Origin: JACQFK01 sp964619955
GTDB lineage: Bacteria; Planctomycetota; MHYJ01; JACPRB01
Direction: 5' to 3'
Assembly: GCA_964619955.1 (NCBI GenBank)
Contig: CAZUJF010000009.1
Location: forward strand, 98,647 to 162,646
DNA length: 64,000 nucleotides
The notes under the pieces are model-generated. The model did not search any database and was not told the DNA's origin. It saw only the letters and a list, made by a program, of their open reading frames with translations. The position numbers and the translations under genes are program-made. Each line of letters starts with the position of its first letter. Position 1 is the stretch's first letter. Positions 45,196-53,487 of the stretch are shown piece after piece.

Positions 45196-46448
45196 GGTTT
45201 CCGCCGCTCCAAGAAAACGGGCCGCCGCTCGCGGCCCTCCGCGAGCCCGGGAGCCCGAACGTCGGTTCCCGACACTTCCTTCTCACGGAGAAACGCGAAG
45301 CCTCCGGATGGACCCAGCCAGCGGCTCCAGACCTGCACGTCGGGATCCTGGGCCAGATCGGCGGGCTCCGCCACGCCCGCCCGAAAACTCACGGCCCCGT
45401 AGCGTCCCGCAGGAGGGACCGCCCCTCCCCGCTCGACTCCCGCAAACGCCGCGCGCCGGCGGGGACCCAGCATCAGACCCTCCACCCTCGTCCGCCCCTC
45501 CTGGATCAACAGCACGAAGGGGCTTTCGGCCCCGGCCGCCGTGGGAAACACGGGCTTGACCAGCCGGGGGAATTCGAGGACCTGATCCCCCTCCAGAGAC
45601 GCGCCAAGATACCACAGGCGCGCGCTCCAAAGCTCCGTTCCGGACCGCGCCGTCACGCCCTGCCCCGTCACCGACAGATTTCCCCCGGGAACCAGCAGGA
45701 AGGAGCCCCCGAGCAGCAGCAGGGGCAGCGCCAGCGCCGCGGGAAGGCGCGCGCGCCGGGGAAGGCGTCCCCACGCGGCGAACAGGCCGAGCGCCAGTGC
45801 GGCATAGACGAGCGCCAGATAGACCAGGCCCGTGCGCTTCGACTCGATCCAGCCCGCGTCGGGCATCCGCGTCCACAACGACGCCTCCACCGCCGGAATC
45901 CGGAACGCGTCGCCGGGCGGCTCCTCGAGGATGCCGCGCGCCTCCTCGAGGGTGGACGCCCGACGGAACGGGGCCTCCAGACGCGTCATCCACGGCCCCA
46001 CCAGGACGACATCCACCGCCTCGAGCTGCGAGAGACCGGAGGCCTGGATCCCTTGAAGATCCGCGGCACGGATGCGCTTCACGTGGACCTTCTCCGTGGA
46101 GGCCAGCTCGGCGGCGAACGGGAGGCTGTCGTCGACGAGCACGATGCGATCGGCGCGGGCGGATGCTCCCGGCACCTCCTGCCGGGTCTTGCCGGCCGTG
46201 ACGGCCTCGGGGTCCAGCGCCGGCAGCAGCAGCGTCTGCCGTCCCCCGGGCGCGAGTTTGACCGCGACGGCCGTCCGGACGTTGAACGAGCTGAGCGCCT
46301 CGACCCGGCCGTCGAAGCCGGCGGCGCTGGACACCGTAACCTTGAGCGCCGTCCAGAGCAGCGGACGCCGCACATCGCCGCTCAGACGCTCGACCTGCTC
46401 GATCGCGGGGTCGGCCTGCAGCAGGACGAGGAGCAGCAGGGCGTTCAC
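45192..46448 (-). CDS. membrane protein of unknown function, operon with the alkyltransferase
   Basis: 418 residues from a GTG start overlapping the upstream stop (GTGA). An N-terminal signal segment (MNALLLLVLLQADPAIEQV). A periplasmic region follows to about 205, including RIVLVDDSLPFAAELAST and LEAVDVVLVGPWMTRLEAPF, which look like alpha/beta strands of a Rossmann-like or GATase-like fold. Two membrane helices at about 215-260 (LVYLALVYAALALGLFAAWG, ALALPLLLLGGSFLLV), then a large C-terminal soluble domain with beta character. The family was not recognised. Confidence 0.65.
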   Translation of the reverse strand: MNALLLLVLLQADPAIEQVERLSGDVRRPLLWTALKVTVSSAAGFDGRVEALSSFNVRTAVAVKLAPGGRQTLLLPALDPEAVTAGKTRQEVPGASARADRIVLVDDSLPFAAELASTEKVHVKRIRAADLQGIQASGLSQLEAVDVVLVGPWMTRLEAPFRRASTLEEARGILEEPPGDAFRIPAVEASLWTRMPDAGWIESKRTGLVYLALVYAALALGLFAAWGRLPRRARLPAALALPLLLLGGSFLLVPGGNLSVTGQGVTARSGTELWSARLWYLGASLEGDQVLEFPRLVKPVFPTAAGAESPFVLLIQEGRTRVEGLMLGPRRRAAFAGVERGGAVPPAGRYGAVSFRAGVAEPADLAQDPDVQVWSRWLGPSGGFAFLREKEVSGTDVRAPGLAEGRERRPVFLERRKP

Positions 46449-47038
46449 GCGTCCGCCTCCGGCGCCGTCGCCGCCAGCGTCGCGCCCAGCAGGGCGGCCG
46501 CGACGCCTTGGGCGAGCGCGAGGCCGCCGCCCCGCGCGGCGCCCCACACGGGGCTGATCCAGACCAGGGCGGCGTAGTCCCCCGCCCCGTGCGCGACGCC
46601 CAGGAACGCGATCCACGGGGGCAGCGTGGCGAGCAGGAGCAGCCCTGCCTGCGCGAACGGCAGCGGCCCGCGGCCCCAGGCGGCCAGGCCGGACCCGAGC
46701 GCCGCCCAGCCGGCGATCGATACCAGGGCCGCGATCAAGTGCGACACCGGGGCCTGCGAGATGCGAAGGCTCGGCGCCAGCAGCGGCGCCGCCAGCAGCG
46801 CCAGCACGGCCCCCTGAAGCAGCGCGGTCCGGGCTCCGGGGATTCCCCGCGGAACGGGGGGCGCTCCGGGCCAGATCAGGATGACGAGCGCTGTTTCAGC
46901 GGCCGCGAGACCCGCGAACCAGGTGCCGGATTCCAGCCACGGCAGGGGGAACGGGAGGAGGCGGCCCAGGAGCAGCACCACGCCGCCGGCCTGGAGCAGG
47001 ACCCAGGCGAGATAGCCCGTCGGCAGCTTGTCGGACAT
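46445..47038 (-). CDS. polytopic membrane protein of unknown function
   Basis: 197 residues with about 6 membrane segments (YLAWVLLQAGGVVLLLGRLL, ETALVILIWPG, LLQGAVLALLAAPLLAPSL, LIAALVSIAGWAALGSGLAA, FAQAGLLLLATLPPWIAFLG, LAQGVAAALLGATLAAT). TATAAT lies 9 nt before the ATG, so this is the first gene of a three-gene operon that ends in the alkyltransferase. No family identified. Confidence 0.6.
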   Translation of the reverse strand: MSDKLPTGYLAWVLLQAGGVVLLLGRLLPFPLPWLESGTWFAGLAAAETALVILIWPGAPPVPRGIPGARTALLQGAVLALLAAPLLAPSLRISQAPVSHLIAALVSIAGWAALGSGLAAWGRGPLPFAQAGLLLLATLPPWIAFLGVAHGAGDYAALVWISPVWGAARGGGLALAQGVAAALLGATLAATAPEADA

Positions 47039-47047
47039 GAGCCGCCC

Positions 47048-47053
47048 ATTATA
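47048..47053 (-). promoter_or_regulatory. -10 hexamer TATAAT of the three-gene alkyltransferase operon
   Basis: Minus strand TATAAT with 9 nt to the ATG at 47038. Confidence 0.5.
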
Positions 47054-47061
47054 CGGAGCCG

Positions 47062-47937
47062 TTATCGTGCGCGGTCCTTCTTGGGGTCGTCGGCGAAGCG
47101 AAACGGGTGCGCGGCGCCCAGATCCTGGCTGGTGATCGTGGGGCACCAGGCCTTCTCCACGTGGGCCACCACAAGGTCCGTGCCGCTGTGATGATCCACG
47201 AAGGGCTTCATCTTCGAGTTGTACATCGTGTCCGTCAGGTCGCGGACCAGGACGACGTTGCGCCCGAGCCGCACCAGCTGGCGGATGGCCGTCGGGCGTC
47301 CCAGGACGCACATGTTGAGGTGCACGCCCATGATGAGGACGTTGTCGATGCCGCGCTGCGCCAGCAGATTCCAGGTCTCCTGTCCGTCGTCCGTCACCGC
47401 GTCGCGCGCGGGATCGATCTCGACCGTCGCGATCTGCCGCGTCCAGGCCTCGCGGATCGTGCATTTCACCGCGCAGTCGCAGCCCATGTCCGAATCGTCG
47501 ATGGGCATCTCCCATTCGCGGGGATCCGGATAGCACCACTTCGTCCCCCAGCGCTCCTCGGTGGAGAGCGGCGCCGGCGTTTTCGAGAACGGCGCCTCCT
47601 GCGCCCGTTTCCTCGCGGGGCTGTCCTTGTAGAACGAGACCGTGGAGCTCGGCGCGTGCAGGATGAAGACCCCGCGGCTCCGCAGCCCGCGCACGACCTC
47701 GTTCAGGGGTCCGGCCATCTCCGTCACGCGCTTGGCCGCCCCCTTGCACCAGTGGTCGTCCCACATGTCGATGACGACCGCCGCGGTCCGGGACGGATCC
47801 CAGGTCAGCGGACGGACGGAGACCGCCCCGCTTTTTGCATCGCGGGTCCGCGCGTTCAGGGTCAGGCGATCGCCGCCGCTGGAGCCGGCGCAGGATCCCA
47901 GCAGGAGGGCCGCCGCAAGAGCCGCAGGAATTCTCAT
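47062..47937 (-). CDS. isochorismatase-family cysteine hydrolase, lipoprotein
   Basis: 291 residues. Lipoprotein signal with Cys16 in LLGSCAGSS. The hydrolase domain has the family triad in TAAVVIDMWDDHWC (Asp57) and MGVHLNMCVLGRP (nucleophile Cys210), with Lys likely between them. GWDDHWC-type and CDCAVKCT segments add extra cysteines. Related enzymes hydrolyse isochorismate, nicotinamide or N-carbamoyl compounds; surface-exposed copies are of unknown substrate. The start at 47937 is chosen because TACCAT lies 7 nt upstream (leaderless pattern); ATG at 47946 is possible. Confidence 0.85.
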   Translation of the reverse strand: MRIPAALAAALLLGSCAGSSGGDRLTLNARTRDAKSGAVSVRPLTWDPSRTAAVVIDMWDDHWCKGAAKRVTEMAGPLNEVVRGLRSRGVFILHAPSSTVSFYKDSPARKRAQEAPFSKTPAPLSTEERWGTKWCYPDPREWEMPIDDSDMGCDCAVKCTIREAWTRQIATVEIDPARDAVTDDGQETWNLLAQRGIDNVLIMGVHLNMCVLGRPTAIRQLVRLGRNVVLVRDLTDTMYNSKMKPFVDHHSGTDLVVAHVEKAWCPTITSQDLGAAHPFRFADDPKKDRAR

Positions 47938-47999
47938 GAGGCCCATGGTAGCATGAAGGATAGAAATCCGGGGCTGACCCGTTATTCTCGAAAGCGCCC

Positions 48000-48401
48000 A
48001 TGAACAGGGTTGGAGACGTCGGGATCTGGAGGCTGGCCGCGCTCGCGGTCTGCCTGCTGTGCGCCCCCGGGGCCGCGCAGGACAAAGGCGCGGACAAGGA
48101 CAAGAAGGACCCCGGCATCGTCAGCTTCAAGAAGCAGATCTTCCCGATCCTCGACTCGCGCTGCATCGGGTGCCACTACCCCAAGGATAAAAAGGGCGGC
48201 CTGGACGTGTCGACCTACGGGGCCGTGATGAAGGGCGGCAAGACCGCCAACGGGATCGTCCCGGGCTACCCCGAGAAGAGCCTCTTCGTGAAGGAGATCA
48301 TCGGCAAGGAGCCGCCGATGCCCAAGAACGCCCTCCCCCTCACCCCGCTGCAGATCGACCTGATCAGCGCCTGGATCAAGCAGGGCGCGCGCAACAACTA
48401 A
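48000..48401 (+). CDS. planctomycete-type cytochrome c (PSCyt1-like) protein
   Basis: 133 residues. Signal peptide LAALAVCLLCAPGAAQ, a Lys/Asp linker, then FKKQIFPILDSRCIGCHYP (heme motif C55-C58-H59), KKGGLDVSTYGAVMKGG, GNPKSLF-like PGYPEKSLFVKEI, and EPPMPKNALPLTPLQIDLISAWIKQGA. Met in PPMP is the probable sixth heme ligand. This domain usually heads very large PSCyt1/PSD1 proteins in planctomycetes; here it stands alone. Likely periplasmic electron carrier. The end overlaps the convergent gene by 4 bases. Confidence 0.9.
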   Translation: MNRVGDVGIWRLAALAVCLLCAPGAAQDKGADKDKKDPGIVSFKKQIFPILDSRCIGCHYPKDKKGGLDVSTYGAVMKGGKTANGIVPGYPEKSLFVKEIIGKEPPMPKNALPLTPLQIDLISAWIKQGARNN

Positions 48402-49120
48402 GTTCCCGCCGGCGCCTTCAGCGGCTTCTTCTTCAGCAGCTGCAGCAGCTTGGCCTTCTGCTGGGGCCAGGTCTTGCTCAGCGTGGCCTTCCAGACCTTC
48501 ACGTCCTTGAAGCGCGCCCACTGGCCGCCCGCCGTGTTCAGCTCGAGGTGCAGACGCTCCTGGGACAGGCCGTCCGCCTTGGCGAGCGCCATGTCCTTGT
48601 CGTCCACGGTCGCGACCATCTCGTCCCCGAAAATCTCCCAGACCACCGTGTGCCAGGCGCCGTCGTTGAGCTTGGTCTTGCTGCTGTCGACCTCGGTGCT
48701 CTTGGAGGTGGGGCCCATGCCCGACATGCGGCGCAGCCGGATCATGTCGGCGGAGAGCGACAGCGCCGAGACGTGCTCCTTGCCGTCGAAGAAGCCCCCC
48801 AGCCAGCCGGCGCCGTCCAGCTTGAACGCGAACTGGATCACGACGTTGGGCTCGCTCACCTTGCGCGACGCATAGGCATGATGTTTGTCGGCCGGGACCT
48901 CGGCGCCGCTGAGCACGCCCCCCTCGACCTGCCAGCTGCCCTGCCCCTTGTGCCAGTCCTTGGACAGCGCCGCCCCTTCGAACGCCTCCGCCCAGAGGAG
49001 CTCGCCCTTCTCGCACATCCAGACCTTGGGTTCGGGCGCGGCCTTCTTCTTGTCCTGGCCGGAGGCCTCCACGAGCAGCAACGGCATCAGCAGGACGGCG
49101 GCAAACGCGGTGCGGACCAT
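48398..49120 (-). CDS. secreted DUF1080 / 3-keto-disaccharide hydrolase-like protein
   Basis: 240 residues. Signal peptide MVRTAFAAVLLMPLLLVEASGQ. The body is one concanavalin-like beta-jelly roll (WAEAFEGAALSKDWHKGQGSWQVEGGVLSG, VIQFAFKLDGAGWLGGFFDGK, TVVWEIFGDEMVATVDDKDM, FKDVKVWKA), the DUF1080 layout of planctomycetes and their relatives. Some members hydrolyse 3-keto-glycosides; the key residues were not checked. It may act on plant or algal glycans, in line with the sulfatase elsewhere in the window. Confidence 0.82.
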   Translation of the reverse strand: MVRTAFAAVLLMPLLLVEASGQDKKKAAPEPKVWMCEKGELLWAEAFEGAALSKDWHKGQGSWQVEGGVLSGAEVPADKHHAYASRKVSEPNVVIQFAFKLDGAGWLGGFFDGKEHVSALSLSADMIRLRRMSGMGPTSKSTEVDSSKTKLNDGAWHTVVWEIFGDEMVATVDDKDMALAKADGLSQERLHLELNTAGGQWARFKDVKVWKATLSKTWPQQKAKLLQLLKKKPLKAPAGT

Positions 49121-49180
49121 GATCGTCTCCTTGAGTTCTCGTATGAACTACGCCCGAACGCCCCGAAAGCAACGCGAGAA

Positions 49181-49945
49181 CTACTTCAGCTCGATGCCCA
49201 CGGGACAGTGATCGGAGCCCTGCACCTCGGGCTGTATCCAGGTCCGCTTCACGCGGTCCCGGAGCCGGGCGTTGACGTTCGTGTAGTCGATGCGCCAGCC
49301 CACGTTCCGTTCGCGCGCGGCCGTCCGGTACGACCACCAGGTGTAGAGCCCCGCCTTCCCCGGATGCTCCTCGCGGAAGACGTCGTGGAAACCCGCGGCG
49401 AGAAACTCCGTCATCGCCTGCCGCTCCTGCGGGAAGAAGCCCGGGCTCTCGTGGTTGTCGTCCGGCCTCGCCAGATCGATCTCCTCGTGCGCGATGTTGT
49501 AGTCGCCGGTGAGGACGATGTCCTGCCCCTTCGCCGCCATGCCCTTGAGCAGCTTCGTCGCGCGACGGCAGAACTCGACCTTGAAGTCCAGCCGCGCCCC
49601 GGCCTCCTGGGAATTCGGAAAGTACGCGGAGAGGACGTGCAGCGTGCCGAAACGCAAGGCCATGACGCGGCCTTCGCCGTCGAACTGCGGATCCCCGATG
49701 CCCCGCCAGACCTCATCGGGCTTCACGCGGGAATAGATCGCCGTTCCGGAATATCCCGGCTTCACGGCGGGCGTGAAATGGGCTTCGTAGCCCTTGAGGT
49801 TCAGGAGGGCGGGGTCCAGCTGCTCCGGACGCGCCTTGATCTCCTGGAGGCAGAGGACGTCGGGCTTCTCCTTTTCGACCCAGGGGATGAAGCCCTTCTT
49901 CTGGATGGCGCGGATCCCGTTGACGTTCCAGGTGATGATCTTCAT
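49181..49945 (-). CDS. xth: exodeoxyribonuclease III / AP endonuclease
   Basis: 254 residues, standard size. KIITWNVNGIRAIQKKGF, LCLQEIKARPEQ (metal Glu), YSGTAIYSR, VLTGDYNIAHEEIDLARP, GLYTWWSYR, WRIDYTNV and the final GSDHCPVGIEL are the endonuclease/exonuclease/phosphatase motifs of the XthA family. It cuts at abasic sites in base-excision repair and trims 3' ends. Stands as a single gene 38 nt after ftsQ. Confidence 0.95.
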   Translation of the reverse strand: MKIITWNVNGIRAIQKKGFIPWVEKEKPDVLCLQEIKARPEQLDPALLNLKGYEAHFTPAVKPGYSGTAIYSRVKPDEVWRGIGDPQFDGEGRVMALRFGTLHVLSAYFPNSQEAGARLDFKVEFCRRATKLLKGMAAKGQDIVLTGDYNIAHEEIDLARPDDNHESPGFFPQERQAMTEFLAAGFHDVFREEHPGKAGLYTWWSYRTAARERNVGWRIDYTNVNARLRDRVKRTWIQPEVQGSDHCPVGIELK

Positions 49946-49983
49946 GGGCCCCTACCCTACCAGATGAGGGGCCCGTTTCGATC

Positions 49984-50931
49984 TCAGCGCCGGCGCGGGA
50001 GGGGGGCGTGCTGCGGCGCGGGCGGGACGGGCGCCTGCGGGGTCTGGGCGTACGGCTCCACCAGTTCCACGGCCTTCTGGCCCTGGAAGTAGACGCTCAC
50101 CCGCTTCAGACCCTGGAGGTCGGGATAGGCGGCGAGCACGCCGCGCAGGTTTTCCAGCTTCGCCTCGGGCGAGAGGTCGCCGAACTTCGCGTCCTTCGCG
50201 TCGCGGCCCCAGGCCAGCTGGCAGCCGGACCCGGTGACGAGCGCGATCTCCGAGCGGCGGGCGTCCACCCGGCCGCCGTGGTTCGCGACGTTGATCTCCT
50301 TCACGCCCAGCTTCTTCAGCAGCGCGTTCTCATGGGCGTAATCGGCGAGCGCCATGCCGGCCCGGAGGGCGGCGTCGTCCCAGCGCTTCCCCGCCTCGGC
50401 GGGCTGCGAGGTCACGCCGCTCAGGACCGCGACCCGGTCGCAGGGCGGCACCGTGGCGTAAACCCCCGGCAGGCGGATGCCGTCGGCGTCCACCAGCACG
50501 TGGCCGTTCTCGCGGCGCACCGCGACGTGCGGCCGGCGGTATTCGAAGCGGACCCGGAGCTGGTCCGGGAAGACGCGCTCCACCGCGGTGACCTTCTTGA
50601 CCCAGGCGCACTGCTCGAAGGAGCGGCCCACGCGGCCGACCAGTTCCCCGTCGAAGATCGAGCCCTGACCCTCGATGCGGACGAGTTCCTCGCCCTGGCG
50701 CTCCGACCAGGGCGGAACGACGGCGGCGCGGATCTCGGGGACGCGGTAGGTCCCGCGCTGGACGATGAAGCTGAAGACCTCGCGATGCACGAGCAGCACC
50801 ACGAGCGCCAGGCCGGAGACGGCGAGCCCGCGCAGGGCGAGCCCCTTGTTCCGGGACGCGAGCGCGCCCGTGCGGGCGGCCAGTTTGTCCCAGTCGTACT
50901 TCCGGAAGCGTGAAACGAGTTTCCCCAGCAT
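49984..50931 (-). CDS. ftsQ: cell-division protein FtsQ/DivIB-like
   Basis: 315 residues. One membrane helix at about 32-52 (LALRGLAVSGLALVVLLVH) after a basic cytoplasmic N-terminus. A POTRA-like region follows (VRIEGQGSIFDGELVGRV), then the FtsQ beta domain with the telling WVKKVTAVERVFPDQLRVRFEYRRP segment and NGHVLVDADGIRLPG. FtsQ links the cytoskeletal and peptidoglycan parts of the divisome. Position near murB, ddl, murC and murG supports the name. Sequence identity is moderate only by eye. The C-terminus is Pro/Arg-rich (QAPVPPAPQHAPLPRRR). Confidence 0.82.
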   Translation of the reverse strand: MLGKLVSRFRKYDWDKLAARTGALASRNKGLALRGLAVSGLALVVLLVHREVFSFIVQRGTYRVPEIRAAVVPPWSERQGEELVRIEGQGSIFDGELVGRVGRSFEQCAWVKKVTAVERVFPDQLRVRFEYRRPHVAVRRENGHVLVDADGIRLPGVYATVPPCDRVAVLSGVTSQPAEAGKRWDDAALRAGMALADYAHENALLKKLGVKEINVANHGGRVDARRSEIALVTGSGCQLAWGRDAKDAKFGDLSPEAKLENLRGVLAAYPDLQGLKRVSVYFQGQKAVELVEPYAQTPQAPVPPAPQHAPLPRRR

Positions 50932-50970
50932 TCGTTTCTCTCTATCGTCGCTTGGGGTAGGATGACTTCA

Positions 50971-52491
50971 GTGATTCCTTCCGCGCTCTGTGCGATTCTT
51001 TTGTCGCTGCCCGCCGGGGAGTCGAAACATCTCGTGCGGGACCTGGACCGCGTCCGCGCCCACTGGCTGGCCGTGGCGCCTCCCGAATTCATCGACGCCC
51101 TGGAGCCGCTCGGCGATCTGCGCGCGAAGACCATGACCGTCGCGTTCGTGCGCAGCGACGACGTCGCCGCCCGTTTCGGCCCCGGCGCCAAGGGCATCCG
51201 CGCCCTGGTGGAACGCGCGAAGCCGCGCTTCCTCGTGCTGGCCGGAGACGCCGACCGCCTCCCGCCGTTCATCCATCCTTCGGCCTACACCTCCAACCGC
51301 TTCGCCTCGGAACCCGACCTGGCCACCGACCACGATTTCGGCGCCGTCACGGGCCGGCTCCCCGCCGACAGCGCGGCCGAACTCGGGGTCATGGTGGCGA
51401 AGATCGTGTCGTTCGAGACGACCCTGCCCGGCGGCGCCTGGCAGAAGCGGATCTCCTTCCTCGGCGGCGAGGCGGGCTTCAATCCGATCGTGGACCAGAT
51501 CATCGAGAAACAGTTCAGCCAGGTCGTGAGCGGCGAACTGCCGCCCGCGTACGACGTCGAAGTCGCCTTCGCGAAACCCTCGTCGAAGTACTGTTACTAC
51601 CCGCCGAAGTTCCACGAGAACGCGCTGCGCCTCCTGAACGACGGAGCGCTGTTCTTCGTCTACGTCGGCCACGGCTTCCGGACGAGCTTCGACAGCGTGG
51701 GATACAACGACCGGAGTTATCCCATCTTCGACCGCAAACACGGGGCCCAGGTCGAGATCCGCGAAGGCCTGCCGGTGATGATCGTGATCGCCTGCTCGAC
51801 CGGCGAATTCGACGCGGAGGCGGAGGACTGCATCGGCGAGACGCTCTTCAAGCGGCCGCGCGGGCCGGTCGCGTTCATCGGGGGCTCCCGCGTCACGCAG
51901 CCCTACGCCAACGCGCTGCTGTCGCGGGCGCTCGTGGACCAGATCTTCCGCGCGAAGGCGCCCACGGTCGGCGAGGCGCTCTGGGCCGCGAAGGCCGCGG
52001 TGCTGGAAAAGGACGTCTCGCCGCTGCGGCTGCAGGCGGATGCGCTGGCGGGGGCGATCCAGGGGCCGGCGAATCTCGAGCTGATGCGGAAGGACGTGAT
52101 CCTCCACTACAACCTGCTCGGCGATCCGGCGAGCCCGCTGCGGCGTCCCGGCGACGGGCTGCAGCTTCAAGCCCGCGGGCTGCCCGGGCCGGGGCGCACG
52201 TTCACGGTCACGGGATCGGCGCCCGACGGACCGGTGGAACTCTCGTTCGAAGTCCCGCGCGACCGTTTTGCACGCCCCGTGGATCTGGAGGGGGCGACGC
52301 CGGAGGAGGCGATCGGCCGGCGCTACCTGAACGCCAACACGAAATGGATCGTGCGGATGGGCGCGGTCGCGAAAAGCGGCGCCTTCGAGGCGGAACTGGA
52401 GCTCCCCGAAACGCTGAAGTCCGGCCGGCACTGGCTCAAGGCCTGGGCCTCCGGAAGCGCGGCCGCCCTGGAAGTCGTGATCCCCGAGTGA
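50971..52491 (+). CDS. C25 (gingipain-type) peptidase-like protein
   Basis: 506 residues. Start: GTG at 50971, because TAGGAT lies 7 nt upstream and overlaps the ATG at 50962. A short signal peptide (PSALCAILLSLPAG). The peptidase domain covers about 40-380: PRFLVLAGDADRLPP, TDHDFGAVTGRLPADS, catalytic His234 in VYVGHGFRTSF and Cys275 in VIVIACSTGEFDAEAEDCIGE, then GPVAFIGGSRVTQPYAN. This His-Gly and Ala-Cys arrangement is clan CD family C25. The C-terminal about 110 residues form a beta-sandwich. It lies opposite to the cell-wall genes between ftsQ and ddl. Secreted; its target is unknown. Confidence 0.85.
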   Translation: MIPSALCAILLSLPAGESKHLVRDLDRVRAHWLAVAPPEFIDALEPLGDLRAKTMTVAFVRSDDVAARFGPGAKGIRALVERAKPRFLVLAGDADRLPPFIHPSAYTSNRFASEPDLATDHDFGAVTGRLPADSAAELGVMVAKIVSFETTLPGGAWQKRISFLGGEAGFNPIVDQIIEKQFSQVVSGELPPAYDVEVAFAKPSSKYCYYPPKFHENALRLLNDGALFFVYVGHGFRTSFDSVGYNDRSYPIFDRKHGAQVEIREGLPVMIVIACSTGEFDAEAEDCIGETLFKRPRGPVAFIGGSRVTQPYANALLSRALVDQIFRAKAPTVGEALWAAKAAVLEKDVSPLRLQADALAGAIQGPANLELMRKDVILHYNLLGDPASPLRRPGDGLQLQARGLPGPGRTFTVTGSAPDGPVELSFEVPRDRFARPVDLEGATPEEAIGRRYLNANTKWIVRMGAVAKSGAFEAELELPETLKSGRHWLKAWASGSAAALEVVIPE

Positions 52492-52492
52492 C

Positions 52493-53452
52493 CTACAGCA
52501 TCGCCGCGGCCCAGAAGCTGCGTTCGCGGCGCTTGAAGGCGAGTTCGGTGAGCCGCCAGCAGAGCTGGGGGAACTCGATGCCTGCCGCGCGCGCGGCCTT
52601 GGGCAGCAGGCTGCGCTCGGTCAGCCCCGGGATCGTGTTCACCTCAAGCACGTAGACGGAGCAGAACGGGGTCAGGATCAGGTCCACGCGGCTCACGCCT
52701 TCGCAGCCCAGCGCGAGGTGCGCGTCCAGCGCGGCTTTCTGCACGCGGCGCTTGTCGAGGTCGCTCAGCGGTGGGTTGACGAGGTACTGCGTGTCGGGAT
52801 CCTGGTACTTCGCCTTGAAGTCGAAGAAGCGCGTCTTGGGTTTCAGCTCGATGACGGGGAGCGGCTTGCCGTCGAGGATGCCGACGGTCAGTTCGCGGCC
52901 GGAGATGAACTTCTCCATCAGCGCGATCGGATCGTGGCGGAAGCATTCGGCCGCGCCGTCGAGGAGCGTGGCGCAGTCCTCGTGGACGGTGACGCCGACG
53001 CTGGAGCCCTCCGCGCGGGGCTTCATCACGACGGGATAACCGAGGGCCCGGGCCGCCTGTTCCAGGACGGGGATGGAATCGCCCCGCGCGACCACGCGAT
53101 GGGGCGGGGTTTCCACGTTCTTGAGTCTGAAGAGCCGCTTGGCTTCGACTTTGTCCATGGCCGCGCGCGACGCGTCGGGCCCGCTGCCGGTGTAGGGGAT
53201 GCCGCGCTGCTGCAGCAGGCTCTGGATCCGGCCGTCCTCGCCGAAGCGCCCGTGCAGCGCGATGAAGGCGACGTCGATCCCGGTGCCGTCGAGTTCCCGG
53301 CCCGTCTCGCTGCGGATGTCCACGGGCACGACCTTGTGGCCGAGGCTCTGCAGTCCGCCCACGACGGCGGTGCCGGAGCGGAGCGAGACCTCGCGCTCGG
53401 ACGAGGTGCCACCCATGAGGACGCCGATGACCGGTTGAGATGAACGAACCAT
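52493..53452 (-). CDS. ddl: D-alanine-D-alanine ligase
   Basis: 319 residues. N-terminal domain VIGVLMGGTSSEREVSLRSG (Glu and Ser contacts), FIALHGRFGEDGRIQ, then ATP-grasp with YTGSGPDASRAAMDKVEAK, VMKPRAEGSSVGVTV and CEGVSRVDLIL, and C-terminal VLEVNTIPGLTERSLLPKAA (metal and Arg/Ser sites). It joins D-Ala pairs for the peptidoglycan stem. Start ATG at 53452 follows GGGGAAGAAG. Lies 35 nt after murB. Confidence 0.96.
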   Translation of the reverse strand: MVRSSQPVIGVLMGGTSSEREVSLRSGTAVVGGLQSLGHKVVPVDIRSETGRELDGTGIDVAFIALHGRFGEDGRIQSLLQQRGIPYTGSGPDASRAAMDKVEAKRLFRLKNVETPPHRVVARGDSIPVLEQAARALGYPVVMKPRAEGSSVGVTVHEDCATLLDGAAECFRHDPIALMEKFISGRELTVGILDGKPLPVIELKPKTRFFDFKAKYQDPDTQYLVNPPLSDLDKRRVQKAALDAHLALGCEGVSRVDLILTPFCSVYVLEVNTIPGLTERSLLPKAARAAGIEFPQLCWRLTELAFKRRERSFWAAAML

Positions 53453-53487
53453 GGACTTCTTCCCCCTCTTCTCCCCTTGCCCGGCGC

